Positions 36,277 to 44,694 of a stretch of DNA of 64,000 nt are shown here, one piece after another; the stretch's first letter is position 1, and each line of letters opens with the position of its first letter. The notes under the pieces were generated by a model, which saw only the letters and a list, made by a program, of their open reading frames with translations, searched no databases and had not been told where the DNA came from. Source of the stretch: Mycoavidus cysteinexigens_B (GTDB lineage Bacteria > Pseudomonadota > Gammaproteobacteria > Burkholderiales > Burkholderiaceae); assembly GCA_031963465.1 (NCBI GenBank), contig JASSUG010000003.1, positions 186,001-250,000 on the forward strand. Reading direction: 5' to 3'. The translations under genes were made by a program, and so were the position numbers.

Positions 36277-36516
36277 ATGCTGGTACGCAAGAGAGAATCG
36301 TTAGAAATAGCCTACCCGAGCGCAGCGGGGATAGACATAGGCTCATCGAGTCACTATGTAGCGGTACCAACAGATAGAGCTGAAAACCCGGTACGAGAAT
36401 TTAAAAATTTTACAGCAGACCTTGAGGAATTGGCGGATTGGTTGAAAGCCTGTGATATTGAAGTTGTCGCAATAGAATCGAGCGGGTACTGGATACCTGT
36501 GATTAATTTTACCTAA
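36277..36516 (+). pseudogene. IS110-family transposase, N-terminal fragment
   Basis: Starts ATG 36277 after GGAGGAAG (36268-36275). It reads AAGIDIGSSSHYVAVPTD and then IESSGYWIPV, the RuvC-like N-terminal part of IS110 transposases with the first catalytic Asp. The frame breaks off after codon 75 or so (near 36500) and runs into a stop, so most of the protein is missing. It is a different lineage from the intact element at 54213-55421. Confidence 0.85.
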
Positions 36517-36624
36517 GACGAATTAGAGACAATTTTATTTGTAGGCCCCCAATTGTAAAGTCGTATCTGGGCAAAATTCAAAAGTCGTTTATGACGCCGC
36601 TGTTCCTTGATATAGGGGCGCGGT

Positions 36625-36777
36625 ATGGCGACACCAGGTACGATCACAATGACAATGCAAGAAGTAGATCGGCTGAAAGTGATTCAATCCGTTGTAGACG
36701 GCCATCGGGGATCAACCGAACGTAAAGTGCATTTAAGCCTGATCGTCAATCCTTACTTGTTCCAAAGTAGCAAATAA
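36625..36777 (+). pseudogene. ISNCY-type transposase, N-terminal fragment
   Basis: Fifty codons from ATG 36625. The first 26 (MTMQEVDRLKVIQSVVDG) match the start of ISNCY/IS1202-like transposases, and the remainder is unrelated sequence to a stop. The upstream block near 36513-36540 resembles sequence downstream of the first NACHT gene (29715-29745). Confidence 0.6.
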
Positions 36778-36992
36778 TATTACTTAAAACTGTGTATTTC
36801 ATGATTTTTGATGCACTTTCTAGATAAAATGGCGCTTCTGTCCGAGCTACTCCAGAAGCATGCGGAACCGAATGGGCGATGGTTAGAAACGCTCATTTTC
36901 TGGCCGCTGTTAGCGCTCATCTACGTCTTCCGGATAGACCAACGACTTATGTACATTTTCCATTCGGTTGATCTCCGAGGGCTGGCAACTTC

Positions 36993-37029
36993 AGTTCATC
37001 TCAGTTTTTTGCAAAAACTGAGATGAACT
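36993..37029. terminator. 17-bp perfect inverted repeat downstream of hemerythrin
   Basis: AGTTCATCTCAGTTTTT / AAAAACTGAGATGAACT with a 3-base loop (TGC). It lies 7 bases beyond the stop of the minus-strand hemerythrin gene and probably ends that transcript. The fragment copy near 29.8 kb lacks it. Confidence 0.65.
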
Positions 37030-37036
37030 ACATCAA

Positions 37037-37534
37037 CTACGCAAACTTTACCATTAACTCATCCTTACGAGCTGCCATCTGGGCACCTAGTTCAATCATG
37101 TCTAACTTTGAGCCCTCGATCTTTGGAAACATCTCGTTCTGCTCTTCCTTGACATGATGCTTCACGTACTCGGATAACACTTTGATCTTCGCGTCGAACA
37201 TTTCGCCATTGGGCTCAACGTCCTTGACTTGAGCGATGAGGTTCTTGAGGGTATCGTGTTCGACCGTTGCCTCAGGCACCAGCTCGTGGTCCTTTAAAGC
37301 TTTCTTGACGGCGGGATAAAATATCTCCTCTTCAAGCTGGGCATGGACCGTTAACTCGTTGCAAATTTGCGTGACCAAGTCTTTTTTCTTCGTGGCCGCG
37401 CGCGCTTTTTCGTATTCTTCGAAAAGCTCCTTGACGTGTTTGTGGTCAGCCCGCAGCATCGCTGTGGCTCCTAAGGTTTTTGATGCATGGGTGCTCTTCT
37501 TTGTGGTCGTCGTTGCCGTCTTTGTGCTTGTCAT
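37037..37534 (-). CDS. Hemerythrin HHE-domain protein
   Basis: A 165-residue four-helix di-iron protein, probably binding O2 or sensing oxidative/nitrosative stress in the cytoplasm. Ligand motifs are His31 (RADHKHV), His64 and Glu68 (HAQLEEEIFYP), His93 (EHDTL), and His126/127 with nearby Glu (HHVKEEQNEMFP). The first 25 residues are a Thr/Lys-rich tail. AGGA lies seven bases before the ATG. It follows the small membrane gene by 22 bases and is the last gene of a three-gene minus-strand unit. Confidence 0.92.
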   Translation of the reverse strand: MTSTKTATTTTKKSTHASKTLGATAMLRADHKHVKELFEEYEKARAATKKKDLVTQICNELTVHAQLEEEIFYPAVKKALKDHELVPEATVEHDTLKNLIAQVKDVEPNGEMFDAKIKVLSEYVKHHVKEEQNEMFPKIEGSKLDMIELGAQMAARKDELMVKFA

Positions 37535-37556
37535 GATTGAGTCCTTTAAAAGGATG

Positions 37557-37640
37557 TCACAAGAATGAGGGCATGAACAAAGCGATCACAATGGTGATCG
37601 CAATGGGCATACCAAGAAAAAGCAATAGCAGTGAATGCAT
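37557..37640 (-). CDS. 27-residue single-span membrane protein
   Basis: The minus strand reads M-H-S then LLLLFLGMPIAITIVIALF, ending M-P-S-F-L-stop. It is almost entirely one hydrophobic helix. Small proteins of this type occur beside hemerythrin and envelope-stress genes in many Burkholderiaceae. It sits in the 137-base gap between its two minus-strand neighbours, in tight operon spacing. No clear Shine-Dalgarno is seen, so confidence is moderate. Confidence 0.6.
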   Translation of the reverse strand: MHSLLLLFLGMPIAITIVIALFMPSFL

Positions 37641-37671
37641 GTTACGGCTATAAAAACCATTCTATGGCGAT

Positions 37672-38622
37672 TTATAAATCTCGGCGACGGCCGCCATACA
37701 TGGCACCTAAACTGCCAAAAAAAGCACCGAAAAGCAACGATACAGAAAACCAAAGCGCTGCATAGGAAGACGCTTTGAGCACCTTGTCGGCGGATTCCTT
37801 CGCAGTGACCTCGACCTCCTTGAGCTTCACCTGAACTTTGTCAAAGATAGCTGTCACGCGCTTTTCTGCATCGGTTTGAGCCATGCCTGTGCGTTGCGCA
37901 ACCAATTGGGCAATGTAGCGCCTATCTTCTGAAGGCAAAGTGTTCGTTCGGATGCCATTGGAAAAGATACGAATCACTTCAGACTTGGAATTGGCCGAGC
38001 TGACTTCGCTGCCTGTTGGCTGAGCTGAAAATGAGCCCGTTGATGCGCTCATGTCCTTGCGAAAAAGCGAATCGACAAAGTAATCCGTGTGCTCGCCAAG
38101 GGAAGGGGCAGCGTTCTTGGCTACGGCCCCTCCAGCGCTGGCAGCGGTACCGGCTACCGAGGCAGCTGCTTCGCCGCCTCTAGTGACAATAGAGCTGATC
38201 GTTGTAGCTAGCAATGATGCGGTCAATAGCGTCGCTACGGCCCAGGTAATGAAACCATGCGCTGTGTCGCGAAAACAGATCTCGTCGGTTTGCACGACCG
38301 CCGATTTCGTTCGCAGGCGACCGGCCAGATAGCCGCCCACACCAGACGCCGCTAGTTGCGTGAAAGTAAGCCACAAGATGGTCGACATACCTATCGCCGC
38401 CGTGCTGGCGCCTTGGTTCGACCACGGCGAGACGGATGACAAGCCGAGGCCCATGCCAAGCATCAGAAGAATCAAGGAAAGCGCTGCTGCCCCGGCTGCG
38501 CCTGCAAAAATGGCACCCCAAGAAACGCTTGAAGTGATGGGAGCTATCTCAGTTGAATGAAGGCTGCGTGTTGCCTCGCTGCCCCCGCGTGAGGTTGTGG
38601 TGGCTAAGGTTGGTGTACTCAT
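37672..38622 (-). CDS. Conserved membrane protein of unknown function
   Basis: 316 residues from ATG 38622, chosen because GAGAGGAAAAG lies directly before it (the frame is open further to 38652). A hydrophobic block SWGAIFAGAAGAAALSLILL is followed by further membrane segments (ILWLTFTQLAASGVGGYLAG, FITWAVATLLTASLL), a hydrophilic middle and a final span near LWFSVSLLFGAFFGSLGAMY. So about four spans and a Ser/Ala/Gly-rich loop. It resembles conserved Burkholderia stress-associated membrane proteins of unknown role and leads the unit with the small membrane protein and hemerythrin. Confidence 0.8.
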   Translation of the reverse strand: MSTPTLATTTSRGGSEATRSLHSTEIAPITSSVSWGAIFAGAAGAAALSLILLMLGMGLGLSSVSPWSNQGASTAAIGMSTILWLTFTQLAASGVGGYLAGRLRTKSAVVQTDEICFRDTAHGFITWAVATLLTASLLATTISSIVTRGGEAAASVAGTAASAGGAVAKNAAPSLGEHTDYFVDSLFRKDMSASTGSFSAQPTGSEVSSANSKSEVIRIFSNGIRTNTLPSEDRRYIAQLVAQRTGMAQTDAEKRVTAIFDKVQVKLKEVEVTAKESADKVLKASSYAALWFSVSLLFGAFFGSLGAMYGGRRRDL

Positions 38623-38833
38623 CTTTTCCTCTCTATCGTGAATTAAAAGCATTGTTCTCGCAAATCAATACATCTACCTTCAAAGCATCGAGCGTAGTGT
38701 GTTTTGCCTTACAGATCTACTTGAAATTAAAAGTTTTAGATGGCTAACACAATCTAATATAGCACCATGCTGTGACTTATCAGTGGTAGATGTCCTCGAA
38801 TTTTAGGGGTTGAATTGCTGCGCTTCTTGGTCT

Positions 38834-39010
38834 ATGGCCGGCGCTTGTCAGGATGAAAATGCGTCGGTCAGGGATGCGGCAGCCCGTGCACTCAGTATGT
38901 ATATTGAGCTTATTTACTTCATGCTGCCAGATTTGACGCCTAGCCAGCTTGAGAAGATTCCGTCTTTTTCAGCGGGTAAAGGGCTTAAAGAAAGTGTTGC
39001 GACACCCTAA
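38834..39010 (+). pseudogene. C-terminal remnant of a third NACHT-HEAT gene
   Basis: Reads AGACQDENASVRDAAARAL followed by MYIELIYFMLPDLTPSQLEK. This is the last HEAT unit and the start of the C-terminal cap seen in both giant NACHT proteins (compare LDVIYALLPNLSRSEIEKL). It is cut off before the LHFY-GPGQ part. Only 59 codons remain and there is no ribosome-binding site. Confidence 0.85.
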
Positions 39011-39058
39011 GCCGCGCCGCTCAAAAGCCCGCCGTAGATAGATTCGTCCTGAATCTGA

Positions 39059-39193
39059 AGGGATGAAGAATGTCGTGGGGAGCAAGTTATGCTAACTGCG
39101 GAAGGTGCATTGATCGAAAATGCCCATAATTTAAGCCCTCGGGTTCACATAAAAAAACAAAGTCTGATAGGTACAGCAAACTTTACTTTTTAG
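39059..39193 (+). pseudogene. C-terminal remnant of a WD40 protein gene
   Basis: Reads LTAEGALIENAHNLSPR. The intact WD40 protein at 58404-61049 ends with LTATGALIENARNLSPQN. The frame then runs into unrelated residues and stops at 39191-39193. It lies directly after the NACHT-HEAT remnant, so two gene families decayed at the same spot. Confidence 0.75.
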
Positions 39194-39215
39194 GCGTGAA
39201 CCCTAAGCTTTTATA

Positions 39216-40019
39216 TTAACTTTTTATGTTAACCTTTGAATACGGGCTAAGAATTTGCGCCATCTGAGCGTACAATTTGGCGTTGCCCACCATAATTTCG
39301 CCGAGTTCAGCAAAATCTGTATCTCCGGTGTAATTGCCGACCAAGCCACCCGCTTCAGTCACCATCAGGCTGCCGGCAGCCATATCCCAGAAATGAAGCC
39401 CTTGCTCGAAAAAACCATCGAGCCGACCGGCCGCGACATTGGCCAGATCAAGTGCGGCGGCGCCCGGGCGGCGTAGGCTGGCGCACGCTTCAGTCATTTG
39501 CCCAAAAAGTTTTAAATAACTATCCATGCCTTGTTGATCGCGAAATGGAAAGCCTGTGCCAAGTAATGCGTCAGCTAACCGGTCGCGGCGCGCTACGCGC
39601 AGACGGCGGTCATTTAGGTAGGCGCCGCTGCCACGCGAAGCAGTATAGAGATCATTGCGGGTTGGATCGTAGATCACCGCCTGCATAATCACGTCTTTAT
39701 GTGAGAGCGCAATCGATACGCAATAATACGGAAAGCCGTGAATAAAATTCGTGGTGCCGTCCAGCGGGTCAATAATCCACTGATAGTCAGAGCAGGATTG
39801 CCCAGAATGGCCCGACTCTTCGGCCAAAATAGCGTGTTTTGGATAAGCCGTCAGCAAGATTTCGATAATCGCCGCCTCAGCGGCTTTATCTACCTCAGTC
39901 ACAAAATCATTGTGTTGTTTCTTGCTCACTTGAATGTGATCAAGGTCAAGCGAAGCACGGGTAATAATCTGCCCGGCCCGGCGCGCGGCCTTGACGGCAG
40001 TATTGAGCATAGGATGCAT
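39216..40019 (-). CDS. suhB: Inositol-1-monophosphatase family protein SuhB
   Basis: 267 residues from ATG 40019 (AAAGGACC upstream; the longer frame to 40049 is unlikely). This Mg2+-dependent phosphatase hydrolyses inositol phosphates, and SuhB proteins also bind the transcription antitermination machinery. Motifs are AEESG, the metal-binding WIIDPLDGTTNFIHG, and WDMAAGSLMVTEAGG. The length equals the E. coli protein. It is divergent from trmJ, which starts 170 bases away. Confidence 0.95.
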   Translation of the reverse strand: MHPMLNTAVKAARRAGQIITRASLDLDHIQVSKKQHNDFVTEVDKAAEAAIIEILLTAYPKHAILAEESGHSGQSCSDYQWIIDPLDGTTNFIHGFPYYCVSIALSHKDVIMQAVIYDPTRNDLYTASRGSGAYLNDRRLRVARRDRLADALLGTGFPFRDQQGMDSYLKLFGQMTEACASLRRPGAAALDLANVAAGRLDGFFEQGLHFWDMAAGSLMVTEAGGLVGNYTGDTDFAELGEIMVGNAKLYAQMAQILSPYSKVNIKS

Positions 40020-40189
40020 GAATGAGGTCCTTTTACCAGCTTTTTGCAAATTTATAACCCTCTATTTTAACGGACTTATGGACTTTCGAGGGGTAGATAT
40101 ATGCTTCATGCAGGGTTTGCGCCTACGCATGGGCGGCATAAGCATTTACAATTGCCTAAAATTTGCTAAATAAGGAAGCAGGACTGGCT

Positions 40190-41074
40190 ATGACAAAAGA
40201 TCTCACCGGCCTGGCCGACCCTCTTAATGAGCTGACGGCCCATACCTCCTGTATGCCACAAAAAAATGAACTGGGAACGACCCCGATCGCATCACCGCAG
40301 AGTTTAGGGTGTGATGTGAGATTGACGCGCTTTGTACTGGTTGAGCCTAGCCACCCAGGTAATGTCGGCGCTGCTGCGCGGGCCTTGAAAACCATGGGGT
40401 TTACCCGGCTGGTGCTGGTCAAACCGCGCGAGCTCAATGTGCTTAAGCATCCTGACGCGATTGCGATGGCCAGTGGCGCACAGGATGTACTCGCGTCTGT
40501 ACAGGTGGTCGATGCGCTTGAGGAAGCCTTAGTTGGCGTGCAATGGTCGGTTGCGCTCTCGGCTCGGCCGCGTGATTATAGTCCGCCGATCTTCACGCCC
40601 CGTGCGGCAGCACAACAGGCGTGTTTATTGGCTACAGGGGGTGGCGTTGCCTATGTGTTTGGTAATGAGCGGGTTGGTTTATCCAATGCAGACGTTGAGC
40701 GTTGCAGTGCGCTGGTGCATATTCCGGCTAATCCAGTCTACAGTTCACTGAACCTTGCGCAGGCCGTGCAGGTACTCGCTTATGAACTCAGGATGGCCGG
40801 CCTTGATCAGGCCAGTAGTGATCATGCACCTGCGTTGGCCCATGGCTTGTCAGTGAGCGTGCTTGCCACCAACGACGAAATTGAACAGATGTTTGCGCAT
40901 CTTGAAAATGCATTGATTGCCTTAGATTTTTTAGATCCGGCACAGCCGAAAAAATTGATGCCTAGGCTGCGGCGGCTGTTTGCACGCACGGGGCTTGAAC
41001 GTGAGGAAATCAATATTTTGCGTGGCCTAGCCAAACACATTGTATTGAAAACAAGCTCATCTGGTGTGGCGTAG
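40190..41074 (+). CDS. trmJ: tRNA (cytidine/uridine-2'-O-)-methyltransferase TrmJ
   Basis: SPOUT-class enzyme that 2'-O-methylates position 32 of several tRNAs. The family signature VEPSHPGNVGAAARALKTMG is followed by LVLVKPRE, FGNERVGLSNAD and IPANPVYSSLNLAQAVQVLA, the knotted AdoMet site. The start is ATG 40190 with AGGA eight bases upstream; the TTG-initiated longer frame is not preferred. The first 45 residues are a poorly conserved extension. Its last 18 bases overlap the 3' end of convergent lpxH. Confidence 0.93.
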   Translation: MTKDLTGLADPLNELTAHTSCMPQKNELGTTPIASPQSLGCDVRLTRFVLVEPSHPGNVGAAARALKTMGFTRLVLVKPRELNVLKHPDAIAMASGAQDVLASVQVVDALEEALVGVQWSVALSARPRDYSPPIFTPRAAAQQACLLATGGGVAYVFGNERVGLSNADVERCSALVHIPANPVYSSLNLAQAVQVLAYELRMAGLDQASSDHAPALAHGLSVSVLATNDEIEQMFAHLENALIALDFLDPAQPKKLMPRLRRLFARTGLEREEINILRGLAKHIVLKTSSSGVA

Positions 41075-41887
41075 TGCGGAAAAATCTAGCGGCCACGCCA
41101 TCAGGCCGCTTTGATCCAGCTTTAGATACCCGCCACGTGGGTTGCCATGATCGTAATCCCAATCGGTCAGTACCCAGCGTGTTGCAGCGCCATGCTGGTG
41201 TTGGGCGGGCCGGTGAGTATGGCCATGAATCAGGGTGGTGGTGCCGTGTTGGGCAAAAAGTTGCCGCACGGCAGCTTCTGTCACATCTCCTAGCATCTGT
41301 TCACGCGGGCGTTTTTGCGCACGGCTACGGGCCCGGATGCGTGCGGCTAGCGCTAGCCGCCAAGGTAACGGCCAGCTCAGAAAAAAGCGCTGCAGCGCTC
41401 GGCAGCGTACAATTTTTCTAAACCCTTGATAGAAACGATCGGCAGTGCATAGCGCATCGCCATGCGCGAGTGTAATGCGCATGCCAAAGGCATCAATCAT
41501 CGATGGATCCTCTAGCATCTTCGCCCCTGCTGCTTGAGCCAAATGCGTGCCCAGCAAAAAATCCCGGTTGCCAGGCATGATGTAAAGTTGAATGCCGCGC
41601 TCAGTCAGGGTGTGTAACTGCGTGCTGATCTCTTTGGCAAAGGGCGTGACGAGCATATCGTCGCCAATCCAATACTCAAATAAATCGCCAAGAATATAAA
41701 CCGCCTGCGCATCGTTTGCGGTGATCTCGATAAAATGCCTAAACGCGGCCACGGTAGATGGAATGGCCGCGCTTAGATGTAAGTCCGAAATAAAATAAAC
41801 CGGCCGTGCATCGGTTGGCTGATGACTCATGAGGTTATTCGATGAACTACTCATAAGGTCATTCGATGCACTGCCAGGTTTAGGCAT
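41057..41887 (-). CDS. lpxH: UDP-2,3-diacylglucosamine diphosphatase LpxH
   Basis: Metallophosphoesterase that makes lipid X in lipid A synthesis on the inner face of the membrane. Motifs are ISDLHLS, LGDLFEYWIGDD, MPGNRDF, LAHGDALC and IHGHTHRP. The start is ATG 41887, with AAGGA overlapping the ppiB stop codon upstream, giving 276 residues. The catalytic domain begins only near VYFISDLHLS, about residue 31. The leader before it contains a duplicated 24-bp unit (41825-41872), so a later start (ATG 41830) is possible. Confidence 0.93.
   Translation of the reverse strand: MPKPGSASNDLMSSSSNNLMSHQPTDARPVYFISDLHLSAAIPSTVAAFRHFIEITANDAQAVYILGDLFEYWIGDDMLVTPFAKEISTQLHTLTERGIQLYIMPGNRDFLLGTHLAQAAGAKMLEDPSMIDAFGMRITLAHGDALCTADRFYQGFRKIVRCRALQRFFLSWPLPWRLALAARIRARSRAQKRPREQMLGDVTEAAVRQLFAQHGTTTLIHGHTHRPAQHQHGAATRWVLTDWDYDHGNPRGGYLKLDQSGLMAWPLDFSALRHTR
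41825..41872 (-). repeat. 24-bp tandem duplication in the lpxH leader
   Basis: Two 24-base units starting at 41825 and 41849 share ACTCATNAGGTNATTCGATG and encode repeated (N/D)LMS-type residues before the LpxH domain. Confidence 0.7.
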
Positions 41888-41900
41888 TCCTGAAAATTCC

Positions 41901-42395
41901 TTACTCAACGATGAGCGCTTTTTGGAGCACGACGTTTTCAAGGGGGACATCTTGATGGCCGTTCTTAGAGCCTGTTTTGACTGCTTTGATGGTATCGATG
42001 ACGTCTAAGCCTTCTACCACTTTACCAAACACGCAATAGCCCCAGCCTTGTGGGGTAGGGTTGGAGAAGTCTAAAAAGGCATTATCTGTCACATTAATGA
42101 AGAACTGCGCTGAGGCTGAATGCGGGTCGCTGGTGCGGGCCATGGCAATCGCGCCACGCGTGTTTTTTAAACCGTTATCAGCTTCATTAGCAATCTGAGC
42201 ATCCGTGGGTTTTTGTTGCATAGCGGTATCAAAGCCCCCGCCTTGAATCATAAAATTTGAGATAACACGATGAAAAATCGTATTGTCGTAATGTCCTTTT
42301 TTGACATAGTTGATAAAGTTTTCGACCGTCTTAGGTGCTTTTTCAGCGTCGAGTTCGAGTTTAATGACGCCATGGTTGGTGTGAAATTCGATCAT
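41901..42395 (-). CDS. ppiB: Cytoplasmic cyclophilin-type peptidyl-prolyl isomerase
   Basis: 164 residues from ATG 42395 (AAGGA nine bases upstream), the same length as E. coli PpiB. The cyclophilin signature is FHRVISNFMIQGG, followed by ARTSDPHSASAQFFIN and FGKVVEGLDVID. There is no signal peptide, so it is cytoplasmic. It is 13 bases upstream of lpxH and translationally linked to it. Confidence 0.95.
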   Translation of the reverse strand: MIEFHTNHGVIKLELDAEKAPKTVENFINYVKKGHYDNTIFHRVISNFMIQGGGFDTAMQQKPTDAQIANEADNGLKNTRGAIAMARTSDPHSASAQFFINVTDNAFLDFSNPTPQGWGYCVFGKVVEGLDVIDTIKAVKTGSKNGHQDVPLENVVLQKALIVE

Positions 42396-42527
42396 CAAAG
42401 ATATCCTTATTAAAATAAAAGTGGAAAAAAAGTAGGCGGATAAAATCCACCGGCAATAGAGAAACTCTCTTCACTCCGTGTGAAGGTAGTTAACCCTCAT
42501 ATAAAACAGGATGCTAAGGGCGTCTCT

Positions 42528-43139
42528 CTATTTTAAGCCACTGGTGGCCGGCGCGATAGTAAGAGGGCTAGCAGGGTCATGACCTAGTTTGGCAGGCATG
42601 GCTAGAATAGCGTCTATTTGCTGTTGCCGCTGAGCAGAAAACGTATCGCGCGGCTTGAGCTCAAGCGCCTGTTGATATGCTTGGGCGGCAAGTTGTAAAT
42701 AGAGCGCGCCTAGATTTTGCTGCGTTAGCGCATAGTCAGGGCTAGCGCTAACTGCCGTTTCCAGTGCTACGCGTGCCGCTTCATAGGCGCCATGCTTGCT
42801 ATGTAGATAGGCTAGGTTATTGTAGGGCTCAGGTAATTCTGGATAGCGTTGGATAAGGTCCTGGAACGCGCTCACGGCTTCGTCATCGCGGCCAAGTTGG
42901 GTCAGCATGGTGGCGTGCTTAAAGCGTGCTTGCACATCGTTAGGATGTTTTTTGATGCGTTGCTCTAGCGGGTGCAGTTGAGCGGTGAGTCCAGCGTGCT
43001 CAGCGTTGGCAACATGGCCGGTGGGTAGACTCCTGTCCACAGCCAGTTTGGATTGCCCGTAGGCGCTACTGAGGGTGCCGCCGGCGCATAGGAGGAATAT
43101 CCAAATACGCGCAGCATAGGCCAGGCTGGGGGTCTTCAT
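42528..43139 (-). CDS. Exported TPR-repeat protein
   Basis: 203 residues from ATG 43139 (a GTG four codons earlier is possible). A signal peptide is visible (IWIFLLCAGGTLSSAYGQS). The mature part has two to three TPR units: RFKHATMLTQLGRDDEAVSA, PYNNLAYLHSKHGAYEAA and QQNLGALYLQLAAQAYQQAL. It probably acts as a periplasmic or envelope scaffold. Proteins of this kind precede the cyclophilin genes in related genomes. The specific partner is unknown. Confidence 0.82.
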   Translation of the reverse strand: MKTPSLAYAARIWIFLLCAGGTLSSAYGQSKLAVDRSLPTGHVANAEHAGLTAQLHPLEQRIKKHPNDVQARFKHATMLTQLGRDDEAVSAFQDLIQRYPELPEPYNNLAYLHSKHGAYEAARVALETAVSASPDYALTQQNLGALYLQLAAQAYQQALELKPRDTFSAQRQQQIDAILAMPAKLGHDPASPLTIAPATSGLK

Positions 43140-43259
43140 AGCTTTATCCACAATGTTATACTCTTGACCATTTTAACAAAACGTTCTCTATTTTCCAAAA
43201 TTCCGGTGCGTAAACTTTAGCCTGTAGGTAAAGTATCGACGGCCGGCTCACGGTTTTCT

Positions 43260-44651
43260 ATGAATTCACTGCGCATCTATAACACGCTTACGCGCGACAA
43301 GCAGATTTTTATACCCCTGGTGGCTGGCGAAGTCCAGATGTATGTCTGTGGCGTGACGGTGTATGACTATTGTCATCTTGGGCATGCGCGCGTCATGATT
43401 GTTTTTGACATGGTTAGACGTTGGCTGCGCACGCTTGGCTATCGGGTCACTTATGCCCAGAATATTACGGATATTGATGACAAAATCATTCGCCGCGCCC
43501 TAGAAAACGGTGAGACCATTGCCGCGCTGACCGCACGCTTTACCCGTGCGATGCATGAAGATGCTGCGGCACTGGGGGTGGAACGTCCCGATCTTGAGCC
43601 GCGTGCGACAGAATTTGTGCCGCAGATGCTGGCGCTGATTGAGGCCTTGGAAAAAAACGGCTATGCCTATCAGGCGGCCGATGGCGATGTGAATTACGCG
43701 GTGCGCAAATTTGCCGCGTATGGCCAGCTCGCGGGCTTTGTTCCCGATGATTTGCGCGCCGGCGAGCGCATTGCGGCCAACGCGGCTAAGCAAGACCCGC
43801 TTGATTTTGTTTTATGGAAGCGCGCCAAGCCCGATGAGCCGGCCGATACCCGCTGGGATTCTAAATGGGGCAGTGGGCGGCCTGGTTGGCATATTGAGTG
43901 CTCGGCGATGAGTTGTTCATTGCTTGGCAATACATTCGATATTCATGGTGGCGGCCAAGATTTGCAGTTTCCGCACCATGAAAATGAAATCGCGCAAAGC
44001 GAGGGAGCTAATGGGCACGCATTTGTGAATTACTGGATGCATAATGCCTATGTGCAGATCGATGATGAAAAAATGTCGAAGTCGCTGGGTAACTTTTCTA
44101 CAATTCGCGATGTGTTAGCTAATTTTGATGCAGAAGTGGTGCGCTTTTTTATCTTGCGCACTCACTATCGCAGCCCAATTAATTACAGCGACACTCATCT
44201 TGAGGATGCGCGCGGTGGGTTGACACGTCTTTATACGGCGCTGAAAGAGACTGAACCGGATAGCTTGCCGCTGGATTGGAATGAAGCGCATGCGCAACGG
44301 TTTCACGCGGCCATGAACGATGACTTTAATACGCCGATCGCGGTTGCTGTACTGTTCGAGTTAGCGCTCGCCGTGAATAAAAACCGGGATCCAATACTGG
44401 CCCGGCAGTTAAAGGGCTTAGCTGAGGTTCTCGGCTTGCTGGCGCGCGTGCCGCAGGCATTTTTGCAAATCACCACGGCCGTGAGCACCGCTTTGAGTGC
44501 TGAGATGATTGCCGCGCGTATTGCTGAGCGGCAAGCCGCTAAGCGTGCTAAAGATTATCGTGTAGCAGATCAAATTCGTGCAGAACTTTTGGCCGCGGGT
44601 GTGGTGCTTGAAGATAAATCCGCTGAGCTGACTGAATGGAGGCGTGCTTGA
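43260..44651 (+). CDS. cysS: Cysteinyl-tRNA synthetase
   Basis: Class I aminoacyl-tRNA synthetase of 463 residues. The Zn-binding Cys is in YVCGVTVYD, the HIGH motif reads HLGH, further Zn ligands are in GWHIECSAMS and PHHENEIAQSEG, and the signature KMSKSLGNF is intact. The C-terminal anticodon-binding end is complete. It is divergent from the TPR protein with 120 bases between starts. Confidence 0.97.
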   Translation: MNSLRIYNTLTRDKQIFIPLVAGEVQMYVCGVTVYDYCHLGHARVMIVFDMVRRWLRTLGYRVTYAQNITDIDDKIIRRALENGETIAALTARFTRAMHEDAAALGVERPDLEPRATEFVPQMLALIEALEKNGYAYQAADGDVNYAVRKFAAYGQLAGFVPDDLRAGERIAANAAKQDPLDFVLWKRAKPDEPADTRWDSKWGSGRPGWHIECSAMSCSLLGNTFDIHGGGQDLQFPHHENEIAQSEGANGHAFVNYWMHNAYVQIDDEKMSKSLGNFSTIRDVLANFDAEVVRFFILRTHYRSPINYSDTHLEDARGGLTRLYTALKETEPDSLPLDWNEAHAQRFHAAMNDDFNTPIAVAVLFELALAVNKNRDPILARQLKGLAEVLGLLARVPQAFLQITTAVSTALSAEMIAARIAERQAAKRAKDYRVADQIRAELLAAGVVLEDKSAELTEWRRA

Positions 44652-44694
44652 TGAACATGGTCTGTGCACAATTTGATTCTGATAGGATAACTGC

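Noticed and set aside
36808..37026. 72-codon plus ORF before hemerythrin
   Set aside because: No recognisable family, no ribosome-binding site, and it ends inside a terminator-like inverted repeat.
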